From Fructilactobacillus hinvesii (GTDB taxonomy: Bacteria; Bacillota; Bacilli; Lactobacillales; Lactobacillaceae): a stretch of DNA of 64,000 bases. This document shows, piece after piece, positions 54,100-63,179 of this stretch. The notes beneath the pieces are model-generated. The model was not told the DNA's origin. It worked only from the letters and a program-made list of their open reading frames with translations, and ran no database searches. The stretch covers positions 930,001 to 994,000 of the forward strand of contig NZ_CP097118.1 in NCBI RefSeq assembly GCF_024029435.1, given 5' to 3'. Position 1 is the first letter of the stretch, and each line of letters opens with the position of its first letter. The translations under genes and the position numbers were made by a program.

Positions 54100-57000
54100 C
54101 TAACCTCCCAATTGATAATTTCTTAAAGATCGATTATTAGCATCTTGAATGTATCTTTGCCTTGGATCCTGAGCCGTTTTAAGAACTGCATCTGCGGTAT
54201 CTTTAGATGCGATAACCGTATCAGTTTGTAGTTTTATGAGAGTAGCAACCATATTTTTTAAATCTTGTACTTCCTGTTCTAATCCGTTTCCGGATCCATT
54301 ATTTCCGTTACGATGAGGTGAAGCTCCATCAGAAGCAAATTGAGCATTAATTTCATCCATCAGCTGTTCAGCTCGGGGACGTTTTGCCGGATCCGTTGGA
54401 ATGACGAATTCACCCATGTTACCTTCAGCAATCTCAATCATTTGATGCTGATTGACGTAACCACCATTAGCGTAACCATGACCTTGGCCAAGAAAAGATA
54501 AATCCTTTCCATAACGCTTTTTCGCATAATTCAATCCAGCAAGCAAACTGTCATACCCGTTAAATGGATTGTTGTGACCTGGGAATGCATTAGCTCTAAA
54601 CGTTGCTCCAGTAACTTGCATTAGTCCTTTAGCAAGGTCACCAGTGATGTTATTAATATCACCAATAGCACCTTGAACAGCCTTTTCATTACCACCAGAT
54701 TCAGTAGCAATTTGGCGAAGAACTTTATTAACCATTCCTTCACTGGAAGAAAGTCCGTTGGCCTTTAAGGCAGCAACTACCTGGTCACGCCAACGTTGTA
54801 CACCATGGCCGGATGGAGCACCACGGCCACCGCCACCATCGCCGGCAAAATCGGTAAAGAGCTTCTTAACCCAGTTAATTGATTCGCTAGCTAGTTTCCC
54901 AGGAAAATGGGTAATGATTTCACTAGCTAACTTAATGTTCGATGAAAAGTTACCCAAGAAGTGATCCAGCGTTGCTTCCATAAATTTAGCGGGATTTTTA
55001 ATAATTTTTTCAGCATCATCTACGATGTCTTTTGCACCATCCCATAGACCACTAAAAAAGCCACCAATTCCGCCCTTATAAGCAGGAATTCCCATAAGTT
55101 TAGCCATTCTGGCCGAACGTTCACCATCCAACACAGACGTGCCGGCCGGCAGCGGAACAATCATGTTGCGCTTATTCGGAAACATCCCGACTTGGCCATT
55201 CGGTAGCTTGTACATTTCCCGGAAGTTCGAACCTGGACCATCGTTCACCATGGCCAAACCGCCCTTATGTGTATCCGGCGTACCGTTAGCATACCGAACC
55301 ATAGGAATTTCAAACTTACCAATTTTGTGAGCGCCAACCTTGTCTAGAATCCAATTAATACCGTCCCGAATTTTATCAAGCATCGTATTGATTGGTTTAA
55401 TAACTCCGTTAGCAATGTCAGCTACAACGTGGCCAACCGTTCGAACAGCACTTTTAGCTGTGTTAATAACTCCATTCCATGTATCGCTCCAAGCTTTACC
55501 AAGAAAGTGAGTTACAGAATCCCAAACGGAGCGTACTCCATTTATAAATCCGTTGAATACTCCGGAAATACCATTCCAAATGCCTTTTCCAAAGTTAAAG
55601 ACTGCATTCCAGGTATTATTCCAAATAATTGAAATGAATCTCAAAGAGGAATTAAACACATTCCGGACTCCATTCCAGAAACCGCCTAAGAACGAAGTGA
55701 TTCCGTTCCAAATACCCCGACCGATGTTGAAAATAGCATTCCAAGAATTAGTCCAGATACTAGAAACAAAGTGAAGGGAAGAATTGAATACATTCCGGAT
55801 CCCGTTCCAAAATCCACCTAAAAATGAAGTAATTCCATTCCAAACGCTCTTTCCAACATTAGCAACAGAGGTCCAGGTAACGTGCCAAATGTTTTCAATA
55901 AAGTGAAGAGAGGAACTAAAGACCTTAGTTGTTCCGTTCCAAAAACTAACAAAGAATTTACCAATAGCGTTAAACCCGCTAAAAATGATATTCCTAACCG
56001 TATTAACAAAATCACGGAATGGCTTTACTTTGTCGTAAAGCATTTTAGGGATCCTGACGAACGGATTAATAATGATTAATCCAATGCCTTTCCAATTATT
56101 TTTAAAGAAATCAACGACGGCCTTAAATGACTTAACAATCGCCCGGCCCAGTCCGTTAACAAAGTCTCTAAAAGGTTTAATTTTTGCATAGGCTAGAACT
56201 ACCGCAGTTACCAAAGCTGTTATTCCAATGATTGCTAGTCCAAAGGGATTAGTTGCAAAAGCAATTGCCATTCGACCTAATGATTTAACAACTGACAATG
56301 CCATTGAAGCCATCGATTTTCCAACTAAAATAGCTGTTTTAGTAGCTGATTTAGTCATCGATACAAGGTTTTTACCGAAATCTGCTGCAGCCCGGCCAGT
56401 ACCTTTAACCAACTGTCCCAAGCTGCCGGAAACTTTGAAGTACATTTTTTCTACTCCACTAGCAAAAGAATTCATACCTTTTGAAAATCCGCTAGCAGCT
56501 CCTCTAAACGCCGGTCCCACTTTAGACCATGATTTAGTAATTTTGCTAGCATCCTCAGCTACTTCAATTCCTCTGAAACCCTTAAATAAACCATTTACGG
56601 CTGCAAATGGACCATGAATCATTCTAAATGTCCCGGCAATTGGAACGAGAGCAGCATTCATTAGAGTTGATGCTTTGCTGGTAATAATCATGCTACTAGC
56701 CATAGCAGCAAATGCTTTTGGATGCTCACTAGCTGCTCCTCCAACTAGTTTAATTACCGGAGCCAAATCCTTTAGAGTTTCAATTAAGACTTTAAAGGTT
56801 CCGGATCCCGTTTCTTTGAAAACTTCAAAGAAGTCTTTGATGTCCTTAGCATGGGCAGCAACAGCATTACTAATGCTAGTAATTCCTTTGGCCAAACCAT
56901 TAACCATGTTATCCATGGCCTTTTGACTATCTTTAACATTAAATGCCTTAGAAAAGGCTTGGGTAATGGTATTAATCCCATTGGCAGCTGCTTTCCCAAC

Positions 57001-58623
57001 TTTATTAAATTCAGCTTCTGTTCTTGGGTCAGAAACCCATTTGGAAACGGCCAAGTACATCGGATTCTTTGATTCCATAATTGGCTTTTCAATCGCACCA
57101 ATTAACGCTGGGACTCGAGCTTTAATGACCCGTTCGGCCCCTTGCATGGTCGACAGCATGTTTTCAGCTGCCTTACCGTACTTAACGTTACCTAATTTTT
57201 CAAAGACCTTTTCCATGTCATCTGCAGAAACCTTACCTTGCTTAACTATTTCATTAAGCTGTTCAACGGTAACATTCTTGCTTTTAGCAAGTTCTTCACG
57301 GTACATCGGGAAATACTGTGTGATCTGATTAATTTCACCGGCACTGGCTTTTCCTCGAGACAATGCATTGGTCATATCTTGCGATACGGCATCAATTTGT
57401 TGACCATTTAACCCAACGGCATCAGCCATGTTAAGCATGGCTTTGGTCATTTCGTGGGCTTCATCCTTACTGGAATGAAGGTGATAGAATTTCTGTTCTA
57501 ACTCATCCGTTTGTTCAGCAGATTGACCAGTGGCCACGGATAACTTATTAACGTCATCGACCATACCCTGGGCATCTTTTCGATGGCCAGTTAATGTAGT
57601 CCAAACGGCAACCATTTTCTGCTGCTGTTTGTCATATTCCATTCCGGCTCTAGTCGCTTCACCAATTGATCCAGTTAACCGGGCCCAACCAGAAATAACA
57701 GCATTGGAAACTAAGTTAGCAGCAAATGCTGCTTTGAAAACAGATTGGTGTTCCCGGCCTTTTTCATTAGTCTCTTGGATAGCATTACTTAATCGCTTGA
57801 ACGGACTAGGATTAATTTCCTCAATCCGACGATTTAGTTGACCTACTTCTGATTGAGCTTCTGCCATGCTAGTCTTCGTTTTTTCGACTCTGGCTGATTG
57901 AACTAAGAATGCTTCGTTAGATTTATCTAGTTCTAGCTTTAATCTAGCTAATTGCTCTTCCTGGGCTTTATACTCTGATGTATTTTCTTTCCCGGCCGCT
58001 TTCAATTGGGACAAAGTCGACTTCAAAGTGTCATATTTACTATGCGTCTCATCTAGTCTACTTTTGCTACTCTGCAATTCAGAATCCTGGATTTTTAATT
58101 GCTGAGTCAAACTTTCCAGTCCCTGCTTAGTTCCTTCTAGCTTAACTTTGGTAGCATCTAAGGTTCGGCCTTCGGCTTCTAGTCTGGCCACATGAGCTTC
58201 GGTTGCTTGGTTAGTTAAGTTATAACCTCGTTGAAGTTCGGCAAGTCCGCTAGTATAGTAAGTATTTTTTTGCCGAGCAGATTCCTGTTGGGCCGAATAC
58301 TTAGCAACTTGGGACTCCGCTTTCTCAATTTGGGTCTGCAACTTTAAATACTGATCGGCTCCGGTTTTAGTTGTGACATCTAATCCTTCTTGTTTGTTTC
58401 GCAGTAACTCGATTTTGTTTTCTAACGTAGTCATTACGTTACCAAGCCCGTCGATTTTGGCCTTATTGGCACCCATCGCATCGCCCAGGGCATTTGCTTG
58501 AGCAATCCCATTCTTCATGGCATTAACGTTAGTCTGCATAGCCCGGTTAAAGCTCTTTAAAGAGTCTTCGGCTCCAACAGTATCCAGGGCAATTTTAGTG
58601 TTCATTTGGAATGAAGTTTGCAT
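54100..58623 (-). CDS. Tape measure protein with lytic transglycosylase domain
   Basis: The 1507-residue protein sets the tail length. The N-terminal 280 residues are coiled coil (ELLRNKQEGLDVTTKTGADQ, SQLKAAGKENTSEYKAQEEQ). The TMP core (about 310-560: GQSAEQTDELEQKFYHLHSS, ALSRGKASAGEINQITQYFP) follows, then membrane helices near 780-830. Three to four Trp/Phe-rich 44-residue repeats lie at about 890-1030. An SLT-type transglycosylase domain is near 1280-1400, with Glu in LRQIATESGGNEKAV and GLMQVTG. This domain would locally open the wall during DNA entry. GGAGG lies before the ATG. Confidence 0.93.
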   Translation of the reverse strand: MQTSFQMNTKIALDTVGAEDSLKSFNRAMQTNVNAMKNGIAQANALGDAMGANKAKIDGLGNVMTTLENKIELLRNKQEGLDVTTKTGADQYLKLQTQIEKAESQVAKYSAQQESARQKNTYYTSGLAELQRGYNLTNQATEAHVARLEAEGRTLDATKVKLEGTKQGLESLTQQLKIQDSELQSSKSRLDETHSKYDTLKSTLSQLKAAGKENTSEYKAQEEQLARLKLELDKSNEAFLVQSARVEKTKTSMAEAQSEVGQLNRRIEEINPSPFKRLSNAIQETNEKGREHQSVFKAAFAANLVSNAVISGWARLTGSIGEATRAGMEYDKQQQKMVAVWTTLTGHRKDAQGMVDDVNKLSVATGQSAEQTDELEQKFYHLHSSKDEAHEMTKAMLNMADAVGLNGQQIDAVSQDMTNALSRGKASAGEINQITQYFPMYREELAKSKNVTVEQLNEIVKQGKVSADDMEKVFEKLGNVKYGKAAENMLSTMQGAERVIKARVPALIGAIEKPIMESKNPMYLAVSKWVSDPRTEAEFNKVGKAAANGINTITQAFSKAFNVKDSQKAMDNMVNGLAKGITSISNAVAAHAKDIKDFFEVFKETGSGTFKVLIETLKDLAPVIKLVGGAASEHPKAFAAMASSMIITSKASTLMNAALVPIAGTFRMIHGPFAAVNGLFKGFRGIEVAEDASKITKSWSKVGPAFRGAASGFSKGMNSFASGVEKMYFKVSGSLGQLVKGTGRAAADFGKNLVSMTKSATKTAILVGKSMASMALSVVKSLGRMAIAFATNPFGLAIIGITALVTAVVLAYAKIKPFRDFVNGLGRAIVKSFKAVVDFFKNNWKGIGLIIINPFVRIPKMLYDKVKPFRDFVNTVRNIIFSGFNAIGKFFVSFWNGTTKVFSSSLHFIENIWHVTWTSVANVGKSVWNGITSFLGGFWNGIRNVFNSSLHFVSSIWTNSWNAIFNIGRGIWNGITSFLGGFWNGVRNVFNSSLRFISIIWNNTWNAVFNFGKGIWNGISGVFNGFINGVRSVWDSVTHFLGKAWSDTWNGVINTAKSAVRTVGHVVADIANGVIKPINTMLDKIRDGINWILDKVGAHKIGKFEIPMVRYANGTPDTHKGGLAMVNDGPGSNFREMYKLPNGQVGMFPNKRNMIVPLPAGTSVLDGERSARMAKLMGIPAYKGGIGGFFSGLWDGAKDIVDDAEKIIKNPAKFMEATLDHFLGNFSSNIKLASEIITHFPGKLASESINWVKKLFTDFAGDGGGGRGAPSGHGVQRWRDQVVAALKANGLSSSEGMVNKVLRQIATESGGNEKAVQGAIGDINNITGDLAKGLMQVTGATFRANAFPGHNNPFNGYDSLLAGLNYAKKRYGKDLSFLGQGHGYANGGYVNQHQMIEIAEGNMGEFVIPTDPAKRPRAEQLMDEINAQFASDGASPHRNGNNGSGNGLEQEVQDLKNMVATLIKLQTDTVIASKDTADAVLKTAQDPRQRYIQDANNRSLRNYQLGG
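55540..55960 (-). repeat. 132-bp coding repeats in the tape measure gene
   Basis: Three to four copies of a 44-residue unit (IWNGITSFLGGFWNGVRNVF, then NSSLRFISIIWNNTWNAVFN) follow each other. Trp and Phe recur about every 11 residues, the spacing known from tape measure proteins. Two central copies are nearly identical, suggesting recent tandem duplication that may alter tail length. Confidence 0.8.
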
Positions 58624-58639
58624 GGTTTACCTCCTTTCT

Positions 58640-58888
58640 TTAAAAATTGATTCCGGCGGAAATATCGTCCGTCTTATCCTCAACTGAATAACCGTAAGTT
58701 TTAAAAGTTCTTTTCTCTTTCGGTTGTGCAGATAGTGTTTCCATTAATTCATCAAAGTCTTCATCAGCAATTTGTGATGGGACTACACCGAAATTTTCAA
58801 ACATTTGTTTGAAAAAATAGTTAGTATCCGCAATGTCTTTTTGCAGCTCAATACTTTGTTTGGCCAGCCGGGCTAGCTTGCTTTTGGG
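58640..58888 (-). CDS. gpT-type extension of the tail assembly chaperone (made by -1 frameshift)
   Basis: This frame has no start of its own but continues the gpG gene after a -1 slip at 58882-58888. It adds about 80 residues (LARLAKQSIELQKDIADTNY, FENFGVVPSQIADEDFDEL, KTYGYSVEDKTDDISAGINF) and ends 16 bases before the tape measure start. gpG/gpGT pairs coat the tape measure protein and recruit the tail tube during assembly. The frame position, length and slip site all match that system. Confidence 0.85.
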   Translation of the reverse strand, partial: PKSKLARLAKQSIELQKDIADTNYFFKQMFENFGVVPSQIADEDFDELMETLSAQPKEKRTFKTYGYSVEDKTDDISAGINF

Positions 58889-59400
58889 TCTTGCAGCACG
58901 CTACTTTGCTCTTTCTTAGCAGCTTCATAATCTGCGTCACTCAGGCCCGCAAACCGGCTGTTCACATAACTAATGGCTTCCCCAATTTCAAACGATGAAG
59001 GAGCATAGCTATTAAATTCGTCAATTTGTTCTTCAGAAAGTCCCAAAGCATCAATCAGGCCTTGGTTCATTTGGTCCATAAATGATTCCGCCTTTTCAGC
59101 ATCATCAGGGGTCTTTTTCAGTTCGTTTAATTCACGATTGAGCCGAATTCGTTTGATTTCTTTTTTCAGTTTGGCTGATTCAACTAGAGAATCAGTTTTG
59201 GATAATTTTTCCTGCAATTCAGCTAATTTAATGTCAGAATCGTCGTCTAATTCATTTAATTCTGCTTGAGTAGCTTCAATTTGCTGATCATTAACCTTTA
59301 AAGCCAGTTGGCTAAACTTTTTCCGGTTTTCAACCGTCTTTTTTAAAGAAACTGAGTTCTTTAATCCGATGTTTTGAAGATTCAATTTTAAAGTGGCCAT
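58873..59400 (-). CDS. Tail assembly chaperone (gpG-like)
   Basis: The 175-residue protein is highly helical and charged (EATQAELNELDDDSDIKLAE, KLKKEIKRIRLNRELNELKK) with a C-terminal globular part (FMDQMNQGLIDALGLSEEQI). It lies between the major tail and tape measure genes, where gpG-type chaperones are found. The frame ends just after a slippery CCCAAAA, so a fraction of ribosomes should make the longer gpGT form. AGGAGGAAATT precedes the ATG. Confidence 0.85.
   Translation of the reverse strand: MATLKLNLQNIGLKNSVSLKKTVENRKKFSQLALKVNDQQIEATQAELNELDDDSDIKLAELQEKLSKTDSLVESAKLKKEIKRIRLNRELNELKKTPDDAEKAESFMDQMNQGLIDALGLSEEQIDEFNSYAPSSFEIGEAISYVNSRFAGLSDADYEAAKKEQSSVLQDPKAS
58882..58888 (-). 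promoter_or_regulatory. Slippery heptamer for -1 frameshifting
   Basis: CCCAAAA is in the exact phase needed (C CCA AAA in the gpG frame). The zero-frame stop TAG follows nine bases later at 58873-58875, and the -1 frame stays open to 58640. This is the XXXYYYZ consensus. Confidence 0.88.
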
Positions 59401-59415
59401 AATTTCCTCCTAATG

Positions 59416-59459
59416 AAAAAAGCCGCCCGATTGTTCGTACTGTGAATTTCTTGGCGACT
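59416..59459 (-). terminator. Weak terminator between major tail and chaperone genes
   Basis: On the minus strand AGTCGCC pairs with GGCGGCT over a long loop and a T run follows. It could lower expression of the genes after the abundant tail protein. Confidence 0.55.
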
Positions 59460-59467
59460 AAAAGTGT

Positions 59468-59734
59468 TTATTGATTTTTTTGATAAGTTACTACTGCGCT
59501 TTGATCAGCTGTAAACGTTCCTTGCAAAGGAATTGTTGATTTTTGATATTTATATCCTGGAACATCATCAGGAGTATCAATTACGTAAGGATCCCCAACT
59601 TCACCAGTAATCTGCTTGTCACTTAATCCCTCAATGGCTTTCCCATCCGTATCCTGGTAGTGAACAATAATCGTTTGACTAGCTGTTACTCGCTGCCGTG
59701 GTCCCATACTTATTTCCAGGGAAAACAACATCAA
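59468..59734 (-). CDS. MucBP-like extension of the major tail protein (probable +1 frameshift)
   Basis: This frame overlaps the 3' end of the major tail gene and goes on for about 70 residues after its stop. It encodes a MucBP-like domain: QTIIVHYQDTDGKAIEGLSD, then VGDPYVIDTPDDVPGYKYQK and a final AVVTYQKNQ. No ribosome binding site precedes the internal ATGs (59734, 59731, 59704), so fusion to the tail protein by a +1 (or -2) shift between about 59748 and 59679 is likely. Listeria phage PSA makes a similar longer tail protein this way. The domain would decorate the tail surface and could bind glycans. Confidence 0.7.
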   Translation of the reverse strand: MMLFSLEISMGPRQRVTASQTIIVHYQDTDGKAIEGLSDKQITGEVGDPYVIDTPDDVPGYKYQKSTIPLQGTFTADQSAVVTYQKNQ

Positions 59735-60344
59735 ACAATTTCTTCAAGTCAAAGTTAGGGCTTGCAGATGAAGTCGTTCCCATCAATTGCTGGTTACCTT
59801 TGTCATCAAGGAAAACATTCTTATCCATTGGAGCCAGTGCTGAGTAGGTGTAAGCCGGATTAGATGCTGTTTGGTTCGTGTTATCAGTTTGGTGATTGAT
59901 CGTTGGTAGAATCATGTTCCCATTTGAGAAGCATTCATACTTTTTCGTACCATCGTATTTTTTCGAAACTAAAATCATGGCCACATGTGGTTTTGAAGAA
60001 CTAGTCCGTACTGTAATGCCCGTAGTTGGGTCAGTATAAGACCCAACACACTTCATCATCGGTTCCTCATCAGCATCTAATAGCGTCAATGCCACTTCGA
60101 TTTCTGGAGAACCATAGGTAACCCGTTTCTTGGTATCATTGGCCCACTGAGCTTGACCCTTTTGTTCAATTCCAGTGATGTTAGCTTGCGTGGTACCCCG
60201 TTCGTTTCCTTCAACAAAATAAAGACCACTATCACTCAATCCATTAGAACCAGTGATTACTTGACCTTTATCATCCTTGACTGCCAAGATTACAAGCTCA
60301 ATCCCGTGAGTGGCAATCGTTGTTCTTACTGTGTCATCAGCCAT
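59679..60344 (-). CDS. Major tail protein
   Basis: The 221-residue tail tube subunit is of the phi13/TP901-related type: MADDTVRTTIATHGIELVIL, KKRVTYGSPEIEVALTLLDA and the C-terminal NFDLKKLFDVVFPGNKYG. It is the expected gene between the tail terminator and the tail chaperones. AAGGAGAA precedes the ATG, which overlaps the stop of the preceding gene by one base (TAATG). Its C-terminus overlaps a second frame with a MucBP-like domain. Confidence 0.88.
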   Translation of the reverse strand: MADDTVRTTIATHGIELVILAVKDDKGQVITGSNGLSDSGLYFVEGNERGTTQANITGIEQKGQAQWANDTKKRVTYGSPEIEVALTLLDADEEPMMKCVGSYTDPTTGITVRTSSSKPHVAMILVSKKYDGTKKYECFSNGNMILPTINHQTDNTNQTASNPAYTYSALAPMDKNVFLDDKGNQQLMGTTSSASPNFDLKKLFDVVFPGNKYGTTAASNS

Positions 60345-60727
60345 TACTTATTCTCCTTTTCTATTAAAACGTTGCTAACAAAAAAAGACCGGGTAATTTG
60401 ATGCGATTCCGGATCCGTAATGTGCGGATCAGAACGCTCAATCGTCCAGCCTTTTTCGGTTAATTTATGAGTTAAATCAGATTCAGCTGTCATTAAGTTA
60501 AAGGCAGCTGATTTTTTGTAATAAATTTGAATTTCTACGGTAGCCATCCAGGCTTTAAAACCATCATTAGCATATCCGGTTGGCGTATTTTGTACTTCAG
60601 AAAGCACCACAACCGTTTCATTCGTTCCGTCCAGTGATGGGACTGTCAAACTAGAAACAACCTTGTCAATCCAAGATAAGTTGAATGATTTAATTAGTTT
60701 GGCCACTTGAACAACTGGCAGCAGCAT
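60344..60727 (-). CDS. DUF806 phage protein (tail terminator position)
   Basis: The 127-residue protein fits the DUF806 family: MLLPVVQVAKLIKSFNLSWI, VVVLSEVQNTPTGYANDGF and VEIQIYYKK. It stands between the HK97 gp10-like and major tail genes, where tail terminator or completion proteins occur. Start and stop overlap the neighbours by one base each. Confidence 0.82.
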   Translation of the reverse strand: MLLPVVQVAKLIKSFNLSWIDKVVSSLTVPSLDGTNETVVVLSEVQNTPTGYANDGFKAWMATVEIQIYYKKSAAFNLMTAESDLTHKLTEKGWTIERSDPHITDPESHQITRSFFVSNVLIEKENK

Positions 60728-61134
60728 TAGTTACCACCTCTTTCAAACTCTTTGACCATCGCTTTGAAGATATCCTGCTTAGAATTACTTACCGTTTCAT
60801 CAACAAAATGATCACCAACCAAATGACGTGAGGTCCCGTTATTTAGAAACATGGCCCGAACACCCCAATCAATTTTGTTGGTCTTATCGTAATTAAATCC
60901 AACTACTGAATTACCATTTTTGATGTTGTCGATATCCTTATCTTGCGAAACAATATTGTCGGCCAAATGCTTATGCTCGCCTTTGCGATAATGCTTTTGC
61001 TTTGTAACTTTTTCCAAGTTAGTTTTTAAGACCTGGGCTCCAGCTTGAGTAATTTGAGTTTTTCTCTCCGTGTCCGGAACTGCTTGTTGTAGCATTTTCT
61101 GCATTTCAAGTAGTTGTTCGTCTAAATCGTTCAT
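60727..61134 (-). CDS. HK97 gp10-like head-tail protein
   Basis: The 135-residue protein begins MNDLDEQLLEMQKMLQQAVP and contains VLKTNLEKVTKQKHYRKGEHKHLADNI and the conserved NNGTSRHLVGDHFVDE, typical of HK97 gp10 family proteins that complete the tail top. The start at 61134 has GAGAGGAA; the longer frame shadows the neighbouring gene. Confidence 0.85.
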   Translation of the reverse strand: MNDLDEQLLEMQKMLQQAVPDTERKTQITQAGAQVLKTNLEKVTKQKHYRKGEHKHLADNIVSQDKDIDNIKNGNSVVGFNYDKTNKIDWGVRAMFLNNGTSRHLVGDHFVDETVSNSKQDIFKAMVKEFERGGN

Positions 61135-61135
61135 C

Positions 61136-61483
61136 TTAGTTCCTCTCGCTAACCTGACGGATTGTGAGAATGTCATATCCATTAAATCCAAATGAATCAT
61201 CCGGTTGATAGCTGATGATGTTGCAAAGTTCACCATCATAACGAACTTGTAACTGCTCAGAAATACGGTCATCGTGGCGAACCATAATGTCGACCGTGTC
61301 CCCAAGCTTTAAATCATTGGCCCGCCATTGCAATCCACGACTTCGCTTTAACGGAGCCGCTTTGGCTTTAAACGTTGGAATGGGCATTGGCTTAGATTGA
61401 CCGGTATTTTCATCAATATCGTCATCACCTAATTTGTAAAATTGAACGGTATAACAAAAGGCAGATAACTTGGGAATTTTCAT
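61136..61483 (-). CDS. Head-tail adaptor (head closure) protein
   Basis: The 115-residue protein has the strand-rich phage head-tail joining pattern (FCYTVQFYKLGDDDIDENTG, RANDLKLGDTVDIMVRHDDR, YDILTIRQVSERN). Its position after the gp6-like connector supports the role of plugging the filled head. It overlaps the connector by four bases. Confidence 0.82.
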   Translation of the reverse strand: MKIPKLSAFCYTVQFYKLGDDDIDENTGQSKPMPIPTFKAKAAPLKRSRGLQWRANDLKLGDTVDIMVRHDDRISEQLQVRYDGELCNIISYQPDDSFGFNGYDILTIRQVSERN

Positions 61484-61836
61484 CCTTGGTCACCTGCCTT
61501 TTCGGCTTTTTCTTGTTCAATTAAATACATTCCGCGTAAACTCCCAATGTAAGATTTTCCGGTCAGATTCGATTCATATTGTTGCGCATTCGCATAAGCA
61601 ATTCGATTGGTGAAATTAGTGCCAGCAAACGCGAAAACAGCTTGCTTGTACAAGTCAAAGGCGTCACTACCTTTGGAATAAAAGCCAGGTAATTCAAACC
61701 CGATTGCGTTTTGCACATAAGATTCAGCTGCTTTCAGACACATGCGACAAATTCCATCATCGTCGTTGCTTAAAACGTTCATAAACTCTTTGAATTCTTC
61801 AAGCGTTGGGTCATCTTCCAGCTGATAATCAATCAT
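61480..61836 (-). CDS. gp6-like head-tail connector
   Basis: The 118-residue helical protein matches gp6/gp15-type connectors: KAAESYVQNAIGFELPGFYS and FDLYKQAVFAFAGTNFTNR. These form the ring beneath the portal. It directly follows the capsid gene, sharing one base with it. Confidence 0.82.
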   Translation of the reverse strand: MIDYQLEDDPTLEEFKEFMNVLSNDDDGICRMCLKAAESYVQNAIGFELPGFYSKGSDAFDLYKQAVFAFAGTNFTNRIAYANAQQYESNLTGKSYIGSLRGMYLIEQEKAEKAGDQG

Positions 61837-63179
61837 TACTTGCTACCCGTTGACTTGGAAGAATCATCCGCCTGCGTAGTGGTGTCAGTTGAAATCATCG
61901 GCACTGAATCAGCGATGTTGTTGAAGTAACCAAGCGCAAAACCATCCGGTTGCATAACCTTAGAATCAAACCGATCCAGGAACCGGATCACGTTAGCGTT
62001 TTCCAAGAATGCCAGTGAAGGATCCAAATCAATCCGACCATTCATCCGGTCAAACACAGTCCCGGTGTAGTCCAAGTCCCCAAAGACAATCGGTTCTGCA
62101 TTCTTCGGTAATTTCGTAAACAACGAGTTCCCGTCTTTGTCTTTAAACAAGGAATCTTCAACTGCTTTAATTTCTTTGCCACGGAAGCGGTAAATGTCAG
62201 GGTTCGTAACATCCGGTTCAATCATGTATTCACCCTTGGCATTCTTAACCTTAGCCAGTTTAGTGAACCCAGTGTTAGTGGTGTAAATCTTAGCATTCGG
62301 GCTTGTAGCAACCGCTCCATCAAGCACTGAACCAGGCATAATCAAATCAATAACGTCATCCAACTTGCTAATTTTGATGGTGGATTTTGGTGCTTTGATT
62401 TGGTTCCCATTTTTGTCAGTGATGTCAACAAACAATTGGTTCAACGCTCTTAAGCAAGCTTGTGACCGACCGAGAACTTGAGACAATCCAATCCACTTAA
62501 TCACGTAAGCTTGCAAATTTTCTGCAGAATCATTCAGCAGGTTATTAGTAAGCTTCGTAGCAGTTGCGTAAGTGTGGATTGAGTAAGCCAACGTTTTCAG
62601 ATTGTCAATATCTTGTAGCGTGATGGATTCCCCATCGGTTAAGTCCTGCATTGGAATTAAGTTAGCGTCGGTTTGCACAACCCGGCTACCAGTTAAGGTT
62701 CCAACTGCTTCTTGGTGGAATTCTTGAGAAAAGTCAGTCCGTTGTTTCCGGATTTCGTTGATGGCCGTTTGCTGGTCAACCGGGATTGTAACTGTGAATG
62801 AGTCATCATCAGTTTCTTTGGCCACGTTCACAATTTGGCCAAAGTTCTTTCTGGCCAAGTTGTAAATATCGTTTCCAAAAATTGCTTTAGAATTGTCGCT
62901 TGGTTTACCAGGAGTTCCCTTTTTGTCATCCACCGGAATTTTTTGGTCATCAGTCAATGACTTTTGGGCTTTTTCGTAGTCACTTTGAGCAATGTCTACT
63001 TTAGCTTGCAAGGAAGCTACTTTGTCAGCAGCTGCTTTCAGATCTTTCACTGATGCATCCGCTTGGTTCATTAATTCTTCTTTAGCTTTGTAAGCATCGG
63101 TTAATTTATTACTTAAATCTGTAAGCTTTTTTTGGGCATCATTAACGTTTAGCCCTGGTACTTTAAAGTTAGTTGGCAT
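61836..63179 (-). CDS. Major capsid protein (HK97 fold) with scaffold domain
   Basis: The 447-residue protein has an N-terminal coiled-coil delta/scaffold domain (about 10-110: KLTDLSNKLTDAYKAKEELM, AADKVASLQAKVDIAQSDYE). The HK97-type shell follows (about 150-425: QDLTDGESITLQDIDNLKTL, IVFGDLDYTGTVFDRMNGRI). The protease encoded just upstream would remove the scaffold. The start overlaps the protease gene by 11 bases. The C-terminus is Ser/Thr/Asp-rich. Confidence 0.92.
   Translation of the reverse strand: MPTNFKVPGLNVNDAQKKLTDLSNKLTDAYKAKEELMNQADASVKDLKAAADKVASLQAKVDIAQSDYEKAQKSLTDDQKIPVDDKKGTPGKPSDNSKAIFGNDIYNLARKNFGQIVNVAKETDDDSFTVTIPVDQQTAINEIRKQRTDFSQEFHQEAVGTLTGSRVVQTDANLIPMQDLTDGESITLQDIDNLKTLAYSIHTYATATKLTNNLLNDSAENLQAYVIKWIGLSQVLGRSQACLRALNQLFVDITDKNGNQIKAPKSTIKISKLDDVIDLIMPGSVLDGAVATSPNAKIYTTNTGFTKLAKVKNAKGEYMIEPDVTNPDIYRFRGKEIKAVEDSLFKDKDGNSLFTKLPKNAEPIVFGDLDYTGTVFDRMNGRIDLDPSLAFLENANVIRFLDRFDSKVMQPDGFALGYFNNIADSVPMISTDTTTQADDSSKSTGSK

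Noticed and set aside
55429..57841. Many plus-strand frames across the tape measure gene
   Set aside because: They are antisense shadows of one long conserved phage gene and lack initiation signals.
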